A stretch of DNA of 64,000 nucleotides from Amorphophallus konjac (GCA_022559845.1 CM040128.1:73161247-73225246), one strand, 5' to 3'; positions 10,626-21,972 are shown, counted from the stretch's first letter. A program made the numbers and translations. The notes: generated from the sequence alone by a model not told the origin.

Positions 10626-11560
10626 CGACCCGAGAATCCGGTTACCGGGAAGGCCCGATAACCCGAGACTCGAATCGCCGCCCACGAGCCGGGAGGGCTC
10701 GGAAGGGCTAAAAAGGAGTGTGGAGGTACAAAGAAATAGGAAATAAGGCAGGACAAATCAACAATTAACAGAAATAAATGAACAACTACAACAGAGTCCA
10801 GTCCAACAGAAAGTACAGTCCAAAGCAGTAAAACGTACCACATGCCAAGTGAACACTCGGCCCGGCAAGCTGGCAACTAAGAACCTCCACGCAACGCCCT
10901 CGAACCTCGAGGAAGAACCGCCGCACCTGAAACGTAGGGGTGAGCCTCCTGTCACCGGCCCAGTAGGGATCCCGCGGAACCCCAACTGAGAAACAACGGC
11001 GGCACAAAAGCAGTAACTACGAAAGCAGGAAAGTAACTACGGTGGTCGGCAAAACCTCGGCTCTACAGCTACTCCTACTGTACCAGAAAACACGACCTAG
11101 TCTCCCGTCAGGGGACAACCAAGCCACGCACCCGACCACCCGATTCCACGATCGGGGATCACCAGACACGAACCGTCCTAGCCACGCCACTAGGAAAACG
11201 CCACGATACCTCCGAAGCGGAGGCCTGCCCTCACAAAAGGGCCCAAGCCAAAACCACACGGTCAGAGAACACGGTCGCGACCTCACCGTCGTGAACACAA
11301 CGCTGTCTGGGGAAAGGCTGTCGGTGACACTCACCGCAAACCCCAGACCTCGACTCCGGGAACACTCCCGAAACCACTCACGAAGTCCCATCTCGCGGAC
11401 GGAAACAAAACCCGGTAAACGACAACTCATGTCACGTGACAGAAGCACCACCCACTAGAAGAATGACCGGATGCGTCCCCTGACGTCTTACACCACGTCA
11501 CACGTGTCTAGCTACAACGTCCCAGGCGGAGACTCAGACACACTCAGTAACCAGTACAAT
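10621..11560 (-). repeat. Part of a Ty3-type LTR in minus orientation
   Basis: The plus-strand end TGTGACGACCCG, read on the minus strand, is an LTR 3' end (CGGGTCGTCACA). The minus strand also reads GAGGCTCACCCC, then TACGTTTCAG and GTGCGGCGG, a layout typical of Tekay-type LTRs. The Copia LTR beginning at 11561 interrupts it, and its other end is not in the window. Bases 11263-11560 recur at 29327-29624 with the same interruption. Confidence 0.6.
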
Positions 11561-12581
11561 TGTGTATGTGATTTTGATGATTACAGAGTGTCTTTGTTGC
11601 TTAGCCTTGTGCGTGAATGCTCTTCACTTGAACTGGTTGTGGAAATGATCATAAACTATTTCTTTTGGGATATCATCATGTGGATGCATTGTATGCATTG
11701 TAATTCTATAAGGCTTATCATCATGTAAATGAATTATAATTCTACAAGGCTTATCATCATGTGGATGCATACGTGCTTTGAAGTTAGCACAAACATTGCA
11801 TATACATTGTCTCTACACTTGGTGAGATTGCTTTGTATTTAATGAGAAGCCTCTGTGAAAAACATACTTGGATAAATGTCATTTTGAGCATCATGTCATA
11901 TTGAGCCTCTCATATTAAGCATCATGTCATATTGAGCCACATATCATGAATGTGTACTTTAGTAATGCTAAATGAATGGAGGGAATGATATGTGGTTTGA
12001 TGAGCTTGTGGATTGATCACATGGAATGTGACTCAACATTGTTATGCGTACCTTGATTCCAAATTTGTTGATCATGCAATGGTAATTCAATATTGGAACT
12101 CCATGATTCTTACATGAACGATTCAATAAAAGAACAAGCATTTAAGGACAATGTGAAACTCAGGTAAAACAATGTTGTAAGTTCCATCTTTCACTCTTGG
12201 AATAGGTTCAACGAAGTAATTTATTGTCAACATGGTCATAGTGTTAATACTTGATGTAAAGATCTTAATTGTCAACTAACACCTTGCTTTATCATGTTTT
12301 TCAGGATGAAAAATCATTGTTGATCTTCATGGGATTATGGTAACATTTATTCAATTGTTTCCCTTTGGTTTGATGGAGGTTTTAGTTATTTTTCAAACTC
12401 AGACTGTCTTACAGTCTTCACCATTTTCAATCCAACCGTTGGATCTCCCCTCTAAAATTATATGTTGTAGCTCTGGGAGTCCTCTTTCCAACGCCTCAGT
12501 CTTGCTTCGATCGGAGTTCGGAGCTAGGAGAATTAATTCTTGTCGTCGAAGCGCGCAGAGCTATTTTTTTTGAAACCTGCT

Positions 12582-12780
12582 GAAAGGGGTCGACCCTGGG
12601 GTCGACCCCTGTAATGCAGAACCTTAAATCAGGTTCTGTTTGGGTTCTGGAAGCACGAGGGTCGACCGATTGAAGGGTCGACCCTGGGGTCGACCCCTGT
12701 AACCCAGAACCAAAAAATTGGTTCTGTTTGGTTTTTGTATGCCCGAGGGTCGACCCTGGGGTCGACCCCTTCCGTTCGAA
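12582..12780. repeat. Palindromic GGGTCGACCC box array in the Copia LTR
   Basis: A unit of GGGTCGACCCTGGGGTCGAC followed by CCAGAACC and GGTTCTG (an inverted pair) is repeated more than twice. GTCGACC occurs about seven times. Equivalent arrays lie near 30650-30835 and 62584-62780, with one GTCGACC pair deleted in copy B. Sirevirus LTRs are known to carry conserved palindromic motifs upstream of the promoter. Whether these boxes are those motifs is an inference. Confidence 0.75.
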
Positions 12781-12906
12781 CGTCCAGCCACCATCTTTGA
12801 CTGCCGTTTTCTTGCCCCAAAAGTCCTACCAATCAATTCCTAATGCCCTATATGTCTCCCTAATTCGTGGATCTGGTCTGCAAGCTGTCCCTTGACCGTT
12901 CTAATC

Positions 12907-12917
12907 ACATATATACA
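12907..12917 (+). promoter_or_regulatory. Candidate TATA box of the Copia LTR
   Basis: ACATATATACA lies about 130 bp after the palindromic box array and is conserved at about 30960-30970 and 62909-62919. It is a plausible LTR core promoter from sequence and position only. Confidence 0.45.
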
Positions 12918-13585
12918 TCTCTTGGGTTGCAAACCCTAAGGAGAAGAGGATGCTAGATCTGAAAATCATTTTTCTTCTAACCCTTGCATGTGCTGGTCGA
13001 AAGTAGCAGCTCCATGGCTTCTCCCACGTTCTTCTGAGCTTGTATGTGAAGGGAAGAAGGTGGATTCAAGTCTTCAATCAATCCTCTACTGGAAGCTGCG
13101 AAGGAAATCAAGTTACAACTTCGTTTTTGCAAGAATCGATCATCCTTCTTCAAGAACCTTCTTCATCCTACAGAAGCGTTCAAATACGTTTGAAGAAGAG
13201 AAAGGGGGAGCTCTAATCACTGCAAAATCTTCCTCATTCTGATCTTTGTTGATAGAGCTCGAAAATCTGCTTTAAGGCATTATAGGAGGGCTTCATATGT
13301 CCTATCTCTTGTATATATATAATCTTAATGCTCATGTGTTCTTTCGTATAGGTTGAAGATGAAGAGAGGGATTTCTAAACCATTCATTTCTATACTCTTG
13401 GTTGAGATTAGCTTAAAGTTTGAACTTATTATTTCTATCTATTCTTTCAGGTGAAGAAGAGATTGGAAGAAGGAAAAGAGGAGCGGCTAGAGAAGAGGGA
13501 GAAGTTGATGTCAAGATTATGATCATTTGTCAACGAGTAAGGAGAATGAGATTTTGCTGGAGAAGGGGGAGCCTTATACTTGATG

Positions 13586-13590
13586 CATCT
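13586..13590. other. Target site duplication CATCT of Tat1 (copy A, left)
   Basis: CATCT precedes the Tat LTR start TGTAGACACG. The same pentamer is at 31665-31669 (copy B, left) and 55313-55317 (right end of the complex). The uninterrupted Copia right LTR reads GCATATGTCTAG at 63612-63623 where the joined flanks read GCATCTGTCTAG. Confidence 0.9.
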
Positions 13591-13740
13591 TGTAGACACG
13601 CCGTTCTTGACGTTACCGTGAGTAAATCTCATATTACACTATGATACCCCAAGGCGGCCTTCACATTTTTAATTACTCTGGTGATTTCCTATTTTTATGA
13701 ATTTTTTTACATTTTTTTAAATTTTTCCGTGAAAAATCAT

Positions 13741-14296
13741 GGAAGTGTCTAGGCGCCTGGACACCTCCATCAATGACCAAAAAAAATAAAAAAATTAAAA
13801 TCATGGAAGTGTCCAGGCGCCTGGACGCCTCCATCAATGACCAAAAAATAAAAAAATTAAAATCATGGAGGCGTCCACTTGCCTGGATGCCTTCATCAAT
13901 GCAAAAATAATAAAAATAATATCAATAATCATAAAAAAACAAAACAAAAATCAAATAAAAATAATATATTTATGGAGGCGTCCAGGGCCCTGGACGCCTC
14001 CATCACCTTGCTCACTGGGCCCCGCCCACCTATCGTCGGTTTGTCGTGTGTGAAAAAGTCCAAAATGTGGAGACGTCAAGACAACTGGACGCGCCCATTT
14101 TCGAATCACGAGGCGCCGCTCACAAAACCACGCGTTGTGCCAAACCACGTGCGACTTTCGGTGGAGTTCGGTGGACCTTATTGAGGCGTCCGGGACTCTG
14201 GACGCCTCCACGAAAATATTCAAAAAAAAATGAATAAAAATAGAATAAAATATTACTTCGGCCCTGATGGAGGTGTCCAGGGTCCTGGACGCCTCC
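13741..14296. repeat. Array of seven GGCGTCCAGG palindromes in the Tat LTR
   Basis: About 28-bp inverted repeats of the type GGAGGCGTCCAGG-nn-CCTGGACGCCTCC start near 13741, 13806, 13866, 13975, 14070, 14183 and 14269. They are separated by A-rich spacers of 30-90 bp. Some arms are imperfect (13866, 14070). The array lies directly upstream of the TATA box. Equivalent arrays occur at 27833-28386, 31818-32376, 32758-33377 and 53482-54115. Confidence 0.93.
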
Positions 14297-14309
14297 ACCC
14301 TCCGGAGCC

Positions 14310-14319
14310 CTATAAATAG
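14310..14319 (+). promoter_or_regulatory. TATA box of the Tat LTR promoter
   Basis: CTATAAATAG followed by GAGGCCCACCCC is conserved in every Tat LTR here (28400-28409, 32387-32396, 33391-33400, 54129-54138). It lies just after the last palindrome and separates U3 from the more divergent downstream part. Confidence 0.8.
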
Positions 14320-14940
14320 AGGCCCACCCCCTCAGTTCTGGGGGAGCTTCTAAGAGATCCGATAGGCTGCCGGAGCCCAGAGGCTACCGGAGTCATTTCT
14401 AACCCGTGGGGTCTTTTATAGGTGGAGGTTCCGTCGGCTTCTCGGGTGCCCACGCTCGCGAGAGGAAGGTCGTCTTCATCCACCGCGCTTCCACGTCGTC
14501 CCTACGCTGCCGGAGCTCCACCGGATTTCACCATCGGCACATCCAATAAGCCAATCCTTTTCTTTTGTTCGTAGTTCTTTTGCATTCATCATCTCACATC
14601 CTCTATCCCCCTTCATAAGGGCGCCTCTTCTTATATACTTCTTGTATCCATCATCTCATTTTCCTCCTACTCGAGTCCGAGATGGGTTTAAAACCACACC
14701 AACCAGGTGTGTGTCCTGCCGCGATTTCGTTATTTTCATCACAAGGGATTGATACTACACTGCCATTTCCTAATTCTGTTTATCAATTATCTGTTATTTT
14801 GCAAGGGTAACTGAAGAAAGCCCTCTCCGTCGGCCGGCCGAAGGGGGAGGAAGATGCAACCCACCACTTCCTGCTAGTGAGGTAGGCGCGATCATTTTCT
14901 TATTTTGGGGTCTTTGGCCCCTGACGATCACATCATATTC

Positions 14941-15420
14941 TCGAGGCCACGGCGAATCACTTCCCCAATGGCCGTTTAAATTCCCGTTCTTATATTCTCT
15001 TTATATTTTGATATATTCTTATCTACTCATATTCTCGAGGCCGCGGCGAGTCACTTCCCCAATGGCCGTTTAAATTCCCGTTCTTATATTCTCTTTATAT
15101 TCTGTTATATTCTTATCTGCTCATATTCTCGAGGTCGCGGCGAGTCACTTCCCCAATGGCCGTTTAAATTCTCGTTCTTATATTCTCTTTATATTTTGTT
15201 ATATTCTTATCTATTCATATTCTCGAGGCCGCGGCGAGTCACTTCCCCAATGGCCGTTTAAATTCCCGTTCTTTATATTCTCCTTATATTCTGTTATATT
15301 CTTATCTGCTCATATTCTCGAGGCCGCGGCGAGTCACTTCCCCAATGGCCGTTTCAAATCTTGCTATTTGATTTCTGCACCATTCCCGTCCCCCCGAGGC
15401 CGCGGCCAGTCACTTCCCGC
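14941..15420. repeat. 94-bp tandem repeats in the Tat LTR
   Basis: Six units starting TCGAGGCC(A/G)CGGCGA and containing CACTTCCCCAATGGCCG begin at 14941, 15034, 15129, 15222, 15318 and 15393. Spacing is 93-96 bp except for the last. Other LTRs carry fewer units (roughly 29030-29320, 34030-34290, 54765-55120), so the array changes length between copies. Confidence 0.9.
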
Positions 15421-15597
15421 TATGGCCGTTTAACCCCCATATCTTGCTATATTACATTTGTCCCGCTCGCCCCGCCGGAGCAATCTCCCATGGTGGCCCC
15501 TTCTCTTTTCTCTTATTTCTGTGTTGCAGAAAACAAGAGGAGCCCGCGCGCTCTGCGTCTTCTTCGCTCCTCGAACCGCCTGACGTCGCTCACAGAT

Positions 15598-15615
15598 TGG
15601 CGATCACGGTGGGAC
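15598..15615 (+). other. Primer binding site, Arg-type tRNA
   Basis: TGGCGATCACGGTGGGAC starts three bases after the LTR. It agrees, except for about one base, with the complement of the 3' end of a plant arginine tRNA as I remember it. Tat elements are known to use tRNA-Arg. Tat2 has the slightly changed form TTGACGATCACGGTGGGA at 34492-34509. Confidence 0.7.
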
Positions 15616-16167
15616 TTCTGTTGCTTTCTTTTCAGTTACCCTTGCAGTTTCTTGTGATTTCCTTTACTGTCTCTTGCATGTTGTTATATTTTGTTGTGTT
15701 CGTTGTTCTATTGTGCTCCATATATCTGTCAGCATTGCATTACATACATCCATCCCTCTTTTCTAATCTTTTTCATTTTTTTTTCTAAGGATCACCCTCT
15801 CTCGGTGAAGGAAGGACTCTCCGTTCGGGAATTCCTCTCGACGGACTAGAATCTCCTCCACTGGGACCTCCGTAAGTCCCCGACATCGAAGAATCTCCTC
15901 TTCGTTCACTGGGCTGGTTGTACCATTGAAGTTCCCCGGAGCTAGTAACACATTCGTGGCGAGAAAAGTGACCCTAGTTGACACGGCGGTGAAACAAATT
16001 GGAATTAGGGTCCTTCCTATTTTGTGTGAACTTCAGATTTGGTAAAAAAAAATCAAAAAAATCAAAAAGGAAAAATAAAAAAATTGGATGTAAGGCATTC
16101 ACTTGTGTGTTAATCTCTGCTGATCGTTTGCTGGTGTATGCTATTATGCTCTCAAAAAACATGATGG
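15616..16167 (+). other. Leader of Tat1 copy A
   Basis: Non-coding stretch between primer site and first ATG. It matches the Tat2 leader (34510-35079) in blocks, for example CTAGAATCTCCTCCACTGGG. No gene is supported. Confidence 0.7.
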
Positions 16168-18992
16168 ATGGCTGAATATAATTACAATTCTTTCGAGGCC
16201 GATGCCTTCCGTTATGGGTCTCAAATGCGTGACCCAGGTCACGACTCTTACGGGGTCTATAACTCAGACTGGGGCTATCAGCCTGACCCACAGGTTCATC
16301 CCATGGACATTGGCCCGTCCTATAAGTCCTCATATGGAATACAGGCCACTGTTAGTGGAGCTTCCCCCTCCACTAGTGTTCCCTATGCCTGGGATTTCAT
16401 GGCTTCTCATGTCGACTCTCTCAACTCTCAACTTGGAGCCTTACAGGCTGTTATTGAGTGGAAATTCTTCCTCCTTCCCCTCCTCAAGCCAACCCCCTTC
16501 ACGCTTTCATGAATAATATTACCAAAATGGAGAAGGATTGGAAGGAGAGAAGAGATGAGTACGGCATCTGGGATATGAGTGAGCAAGATATTCTTCCAAG
16601 TCGTTACAATCAAGTGGACGACGTCTGCCCACCATCCATTCATCACACTAATCCATACGGTTCTCCGCCTCCACATCCACATCTATATACGCAAATTCCT
16701 CCATGTCAATATACGTCACCTCATCTCATCAACACGCCTCCCCCACGGCATCCATTTGAACCTAATGATTTTGAAGAATTGTAAATGGCACATGATCACA
16801 TCTGTGAATATTTTGAATATGCACCTACTCCGAGTTTTCTTCGTTCCTTCCCTCTTCCACCACCACCAGAATATCCCCCTACTCAGGATGAAGTCACTGT
16901 CCCTACCCATGCCAATGAAATCACATGGTGTTACGATGGTGGGTCCATATACCAACAACCCGCGTCAACGCACCATGAATCATCTCCTACCATAAACCCC
17001 TCACATACCACCAAAATCCGACGCTTCTTACGTACTAAGCCTCCTACTGTCATCCCTCTAACTACACAAGTAACTCCCATACCATCAGTCTCCATCGAGC
17101 CTCCTGTTAACTTTTGTTCCCAACCCAGTAACTTTCCATTGTCCCCACTTAAGGCCTTCACCATCCCTATAACTTCAAACCCATCCGACCCTTTACCCAA
17201 ACCCGTGATTAACTCTGAGCAGGGTTCATCTGTTTTTGCACTCGAGCCAACCTCCTCTGCTTCCGAGCAAGGGGAAAAGCTTGTCGTGTTTCAACCTCTA
17301 CCTACCCTTCTTACAACTCTTTCCATTGAACCTCCATTACCCGTTGAGCCTGTTGTCTTAATCTCACCTCCTTCCACCACCTCTCGGAGTGGGTGTCTTT
17401 CTACAAATACATGTGCCAAAGATGATGTTCAAGAATCAGACAAGAAGAGTTTGGCCACGGCAATGCCATTCAAAATCCAAGATTTCATTTGCCGAATGTC
17501 AATTCCGGTTCTTGTGTTGGTCACCTTTAAGAAGGCCGAATTTCCATCTGCACCAATGCACATCAAGAAGGACTCTCGGGAATTGGTGCTGACCAAATCA
17601 GCAGCCAAAACAATAGAGCTCACATTACTCATTGGCCAACATGCTTTTACAGCTTTCATTACCCCTTGTTCGGTCATAGTCCAAATGACTAATCAAGAGA
17701 GGGGTTTCTCCTCCAGCATGGTGATGACACATTCCACTGCAAAGGGGATAATGAACTCTATGCTCGAGGGCGAGTCAGGGCAGTTGTTGCTGGAAACTTT
17801 TGACATCATGTCTACTTCCCACCAACTTCCATGCAAGGGACGAACGCCTATGCTACCCAGCATGATCACATGTGATATTCCAACAGCCTTGAGTAGTGCC
17901 CCAAAAATGAAGCTCCTTATGCCAAGCATCCAACTTCCAATGATAGACACCGTTCATCTATCACGGGAGTTATTTCTAAAGGAGCCATTTCATGTCAAGA
18001 TCCTTACTTCACAAGCGGAGCTCTTAAATCTTTGTTTTGATATTTTGCCAAGAGAGTTACCGTTCATGTACGAATGTCCAAAGGGCCTTATTAGAAGTCC
18101 ATCAAATGAGAGCCTGTGGGCCCTGACCGTACCGATGGACCCGGTTGGTCAGAGAAAGGAGAGGCCTTCTGCCTGGGCACATCATTGGGATCGGCCTGCA
18201 AACCCAAGAGGCCAAGAAGCCATGTTGAAGATTGAGAGGCCACACTATGAGAGAGTATCTACCAAGAAGAGGGAAAAGCATAAAGTGAAGCTTGAGGACA
18301 ATAAATCCCTTGCTGAAGGAGCCCACATGCGTTCATCCACTTCCTATCCCAGTCCATCACTGCTCATGCTGCTATTCAACTTCTTTTTATGGGCAATCCA
18401 TTGGTTAAAGAGACGCCTTCCGTCATCTAAATCTAAGCCATCAAGCTTCTCTGCTCTAGGGTCCCTGAACCCTCACGTTCCTTGTTGTCCGGAGCTTCCG
18501 GACCCCTACATTCATCCCTGTCCGGAACCTCCGGACCCCTCCCTATTTGATTCTATGTCTTTATCCATCTCTCACCCCCATCTGGAATCTCCAGATTTCT
18601 TATCTTATTCTCCATCTCTCTCAGGGCATCGCGCCCTTCCTTCCCATATCCATCCGGAACCTCCGGGCCTCTCCTTCTTTCGATTTATCATCTTGTTCTT
18701 CCAAGTCATCGCGTCCTTCGTTCTTTTCACCCCTTTGAATTGCCTTTTTACATACTTCCCAGGGCATCGTGTCCCTCATGATCTTATTCCTTCGGAACCT
18801 CCGGATTCATTTCCCCATGATTCTCCTCTTTTACGTCCGGACCCTTCGGATCCGCCCCTCTCGATTCATCAATTTCTGATTCCTCTCGATCCCACTCCTG
18901 GGTTCGACCCGGTTCCTTCCACATTAACTTCCTCGGGCACCTGCCCGTTCTCACACTGTTTCCGAGGCTTTAGTCCTCACTGTTTTCTTTGA
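16168..18992 (+). pseudogene. Unrecognised large ORF replacing gag-pol in Tat1
   Basis: The first about 100 codons (16168-16470) resemble the Tat2 gag N-terminus, with DPQVHPMDIGPSY beside DPRVYAMDSGPSH. After a frame change near 16460-16500 the reading runs to TAA 16782-16784 and then on to 18992, a further 735 codons. The protein is Pro/Ser/Thr-rich. A middle part (residues about 225-440 of the last segment) looks globular, with MPFKIQDFICRMSIPVL and AELLNLCFDILPRELPF. The end has repeated PEPPD-type motifs and two hydrophobic stretches. I find no protease, RT or zinc-knuckle signature. It is either a captured sequence or a fast-evolving gag substitute of a non-autonomous family. Confidence 0.6.
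18487..18852. repeat. Short TCCGGA palindromes within the unknown ORF
   Basis: Six small inverted repeats of the form TCCGGAACCTCCGGA or variants (GTCCGGAGCTTCCGGAC at 18487; others near 18520, 18580, 18652, 18790, 18835) encode the PEPPD-type motifs. The DNA symmetry is stronger than the protein repeat requires. Confidence 0.7.
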
Positions 18993-19074
18993 TTTCTTCT
19001 CATCCTGTAAATTCTTCTAGGTATCTTTCACCTAAATCTGGTTTTATCCCCGCTTATTTAAAATAAACCGCCCT

Positions 19075-20230
19075 AGTTGGAGGATTGTTGTATAAGAGGA
19101 CCCTTACCGGAGTTCTTTTAAGGTGTCTTGATGACGATGAGGTCTGGAAATGTGTAGAGGAAGCACACTCGAGTGTGTGCGGTGGCCACGTGAATAGCCA
19201 GATGCTCGCCAAGAAGATCATTAGGCAAGGCTTTTACTGGCCCACTATGGAAGAGGATTGTGACATCTATGTCCGTAGGTGTGTCAAGTGTCAGCTTCTT
19301 GCCGATAAAATACATTCACCCTCTTCCTCACTTCACCCAATATCCTTCCCATGGCCTTTCTCCATGTGGGCATTCGACATCATCGGTCCCCTAGGTGATC
19401 CCAATTCCCTCACCAAGCAGTAATCTTTCATCCTTACTGCGACGGAATACTTCACCAAATGGGCCGAAGCCGAAGCTTACGCGGAAATCAAGGCGTCAAC
19501 AGTCTGCAAGTTCATCATGAAGAACATCCTCGCCAGGTTCGGCGTCCCAAGCACAATCGTCACCGACAATGGGCCACAGTTCATTTCTCAGGACCTTCAG
19601 GACCTCTGCAAAAGGTACGCAATTGCATTGCATCATTCATCACCTTATTACCCACAAGGTAACGGCCAAGCGGAGGCCACCAATAAAACATTGCTCAAAA
19701 TCATCAAAAAAACCTGCGAGTCTAGTAAGTTTTCAGACTGGCCAGAAAAACTTATCGAAGCCCTATGGGCCTATCGCACTTCAATCCGTACCCCCACCGG
19801 GTAGACTCCATTTGCCCTTACTTATGGTATGGAAGCGGTAGTCCCGTACGAGACTCTGATCCCTTCTCTCAGGGTACAATTGGACGATGAATTTCCCCTC
19901 GACGATCGTCGTAATTCACTCCTCGCCCAGTTGGAACTCTTGGATGAGAAGTGGCTAGCCGCTGCCGAACACGCGCGTGTGTATCAAAATAGACTCGCTC
20001 GCTTTTGCCAAAAGAAATTCGTTGAGAGAAAATTCAAAGTCGGTGAGATGGTCGTAAAAAGAATTTTTGTCAAACCTGGAGGGCCGCGTTCTAAGCTCCA
20101 ACCCAATTGGGAAGGACCATTTGTAATTCAAGCCGTGTACCCTGGCAACGCCTACAAGCTAGTCAACGCCGAAGGGACCGAGTTATCCCACCCTTGGAAT
20201 GGGCTTTATCTTAAAAGGTACTACCCTTAG
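19075..20230 (+). pseudogene. Integrase of Tat1 copy A (broken)
   Basis: Homologous to Tat2 42060-43214. The HHCC zinc finger (HSSVCGGHVNSQ, then CVKCQ), the first catalytic Asp (AFDIIGPL), TDNGPQF and the Glu in QGNGQAEATNKTLL are all present, as is the C-terminal NWEGPFVIQAVYPGNAY. Stops TAA 19421-19423 and TAG 19802-19804 break the frame. The reading around 19480 is intact where Tat2 is frameshifted, so the two copies decayed independently. RT and RNase H do not precede it; homology to Tat2 begins near 19075. Confidence 0.93.
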
Positions 20231-21970
20231 CTTAGTGTCAAAAAAAAATGATGAAAAGACAGAAAACATCAAAAACAACAAAAAATATTGAAAACCACTA
20301 AAAATATGGAAAATTCAAAATGCCGATGCCTGGTGGTCACCATGTAGTTAAGTCCCTGCATCCAACCTTCATGTTAAGATAGGGCCCATTAAGGCTTGGT
20401 AGGCACCGGGTCTTGGTTTGTCAGAACCGTGGAGATCCCTATCCGGCCACATCGGCCTATGCTCGCTCGAAGGAAGCTAACATGTGCTCACTTATGTATT
20501 TTATTCAAAAAAGTCGGTAGCATCACCTACGGTGGGGCCTCATCCAGAAGATCTCCAGAAGCTGTAATCTTTATTCTTTTCTCTCGACCAAATGAGACAG
20601 TCGGCGCCCTTAAAACGCTGAGCATGAGAAACCGAAACTCAAACCCCAAGGGCAAGAGTAGGATCCATTTCCTCGAGCATCGATCAGAGCACGAGAAGAG
20701 GGCAGTGTCCCCGCAGGCATACGAAAGGGAGCCCACAAACGTCAAACGACTATATCTCCCTCACAAAAAGAAATACAAAATCAAAATCAAGAGCCTGGTC
20801 GTGACCGTGCCTGATGCGATAAATGGAACCCCTCAAAGCAAAAGTTCGAATCCACAAAAGGGGGGGGGCTATGGAATGTAAATGCTCGAGATTTGGTCCG
20901 AAGTTGTCTGAAAGGAAAGAGTTAATGGTCCCTTATTCGCTCGCCGGGTTAACGATTTTGCCGATCCTCTCAGAAGGTTTATCCCCCACGCTCTTCCTTC
21001 TTCCTTTGAAGATGAAAGCTAGATGGAGTTTCTAAAGGGTGAAACCCGCCAAGGTCTGCGACCTTATTTTAATATACACATATGGTTGCCTACTTTGAAA
21101 AGTAAAAGGTATCACTGCGAAGGAGTCTCTGTGTTTCTGGCTGGTCAAGACCCATGTTTACCGCCTTGATGTCTTCTTGCTTAACCTTGGGCTTAGGCCA
21201 ATGCAAGCGCGTCACCTATGGGTGCGACGGCGTCTGATTCCGGGTCAGCGTCGCGCGGTTGGTTGTTAGGGTTCCAGGGTGTTCCATCATATACCATCTT
21301 GAGTTGTGAGGAAACAGACCTGGGTCGGGTAAATCATTTACCTCAAACATCTTTTGGGTAAATCCCTGTGGTCGGAAGCGACTGGGAGCCTAAGCATGGC
21401 ATGACGGTATTGTCATCAGGGTAAGTCTTAGCCGGCGGGATCATCATTCGAGGGGTTTAGAGGCCCAAATCAACCTAGATGTGCACTTAGGATACCTGGG
21501 AGGTTAGTAAGAAACCCATGTTCTCACGTAGGTTAGGTGCCATTGGGGTGCTTGCCAGGCGTTAGCAACAAAAAATTGAAATGATAAAAACAACAAAAAA
21601 GGGAAAAAGAGAAAATGTACATATTTACAAACAAAAAAAAATTTTGAATACAACAAAACAAAAAAAATACCAAATATAAAAAGAAAAACAAATCAATTCT
21701 GCATGATTCAATTTGTATGCAGCATTTCACTTTAATATCGTTTGCATTCGCATACTTGTCTGTTGCATCCATCATCACCACATCTTTCCATTGCCTTCGT
21801 TAATAAAGGCTTGGCCCCTTGACCAGTTATCAAGGACAGTCACAGTGACCATTTGCTCATTGAGCAAGGGGCCAAGTCAGAATAGAAATTCTGATTTGTT
21901 TGTTTCAGTGATGTGTGCAGGGATTCAGGCAACAGAAGCAAAGGTGAAAACCAAACAAACCGAACCTTGT
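20231..21970. other. Non-coding 3' region of Tat1 between integrase and antisense gene
   Basis: Matches Tat2 43215-44955 nearly throughout. No convincing ORF is present; 20396-20881 is open only in this copy. A run of nine G at 20859-20867 resembles a polypurine tract, but Tat2 does not conserve it. It contains A-rich patches near 20240-20320 and 21570-21680. Confidence 0.7.
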
Positions 21971-21972
21971 AT

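Larger units (their letters stand above)
11561..13590 (+). repeat. Sirevirus-like LTR, 5' part, duplicated copy A
   Basis: Begins TGTGTATGTGATTTTG and matches 29625-31669 and the right LTR at 61559-63616. It stops at CATCT (13586-13590), where a Tat LTR starts. The same stop and the same left junction occur in copy B, so this is a duplicate of that LTR and no separate insertion. It lacks about 28 bp near 13320 that both other copies keep. Confidence 0.88.
13591..15594 (+). repeat. Left LTR of Tat1 copy A
   Basis: TGTAGACACGCC to GTCGCTCACA, 2004 bp. The end is fixed by the chimeric LTR whose matching GCTCACA is followed by the CATCT target duplication at 55313. The LTR contains seven palindromes, a TATA box and a 94-bp tandem array. 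Confidence 0.92.

Noticed and set aside
12624..12836. ORFs with VDPRVDPRAY-type repeats (also 30694-30889 and 62631-62834)
   Set aside because: They are translations of the GTCGACC palindromes in the Copia LTR, open on the minus strand only by repeat composition.
13591..15594. Reading 13591-15594 and 31670-32506 as two independent Tat insertions
   Set aside because: Both share the same insertion site, the same target duplication and the same outer Copia junction, which requires duplication.
20859..20867. Central polypurine tract in Tat1
   Set aside because: The run of nine G is replaced by GGGGCCG in Tat2, so it is not conserved.
20396..20881. 161-codon ORF after integrase in Tat1
   Set aside because: The corresponding Tat2 sequence is not open in the same frame, so it is chance.
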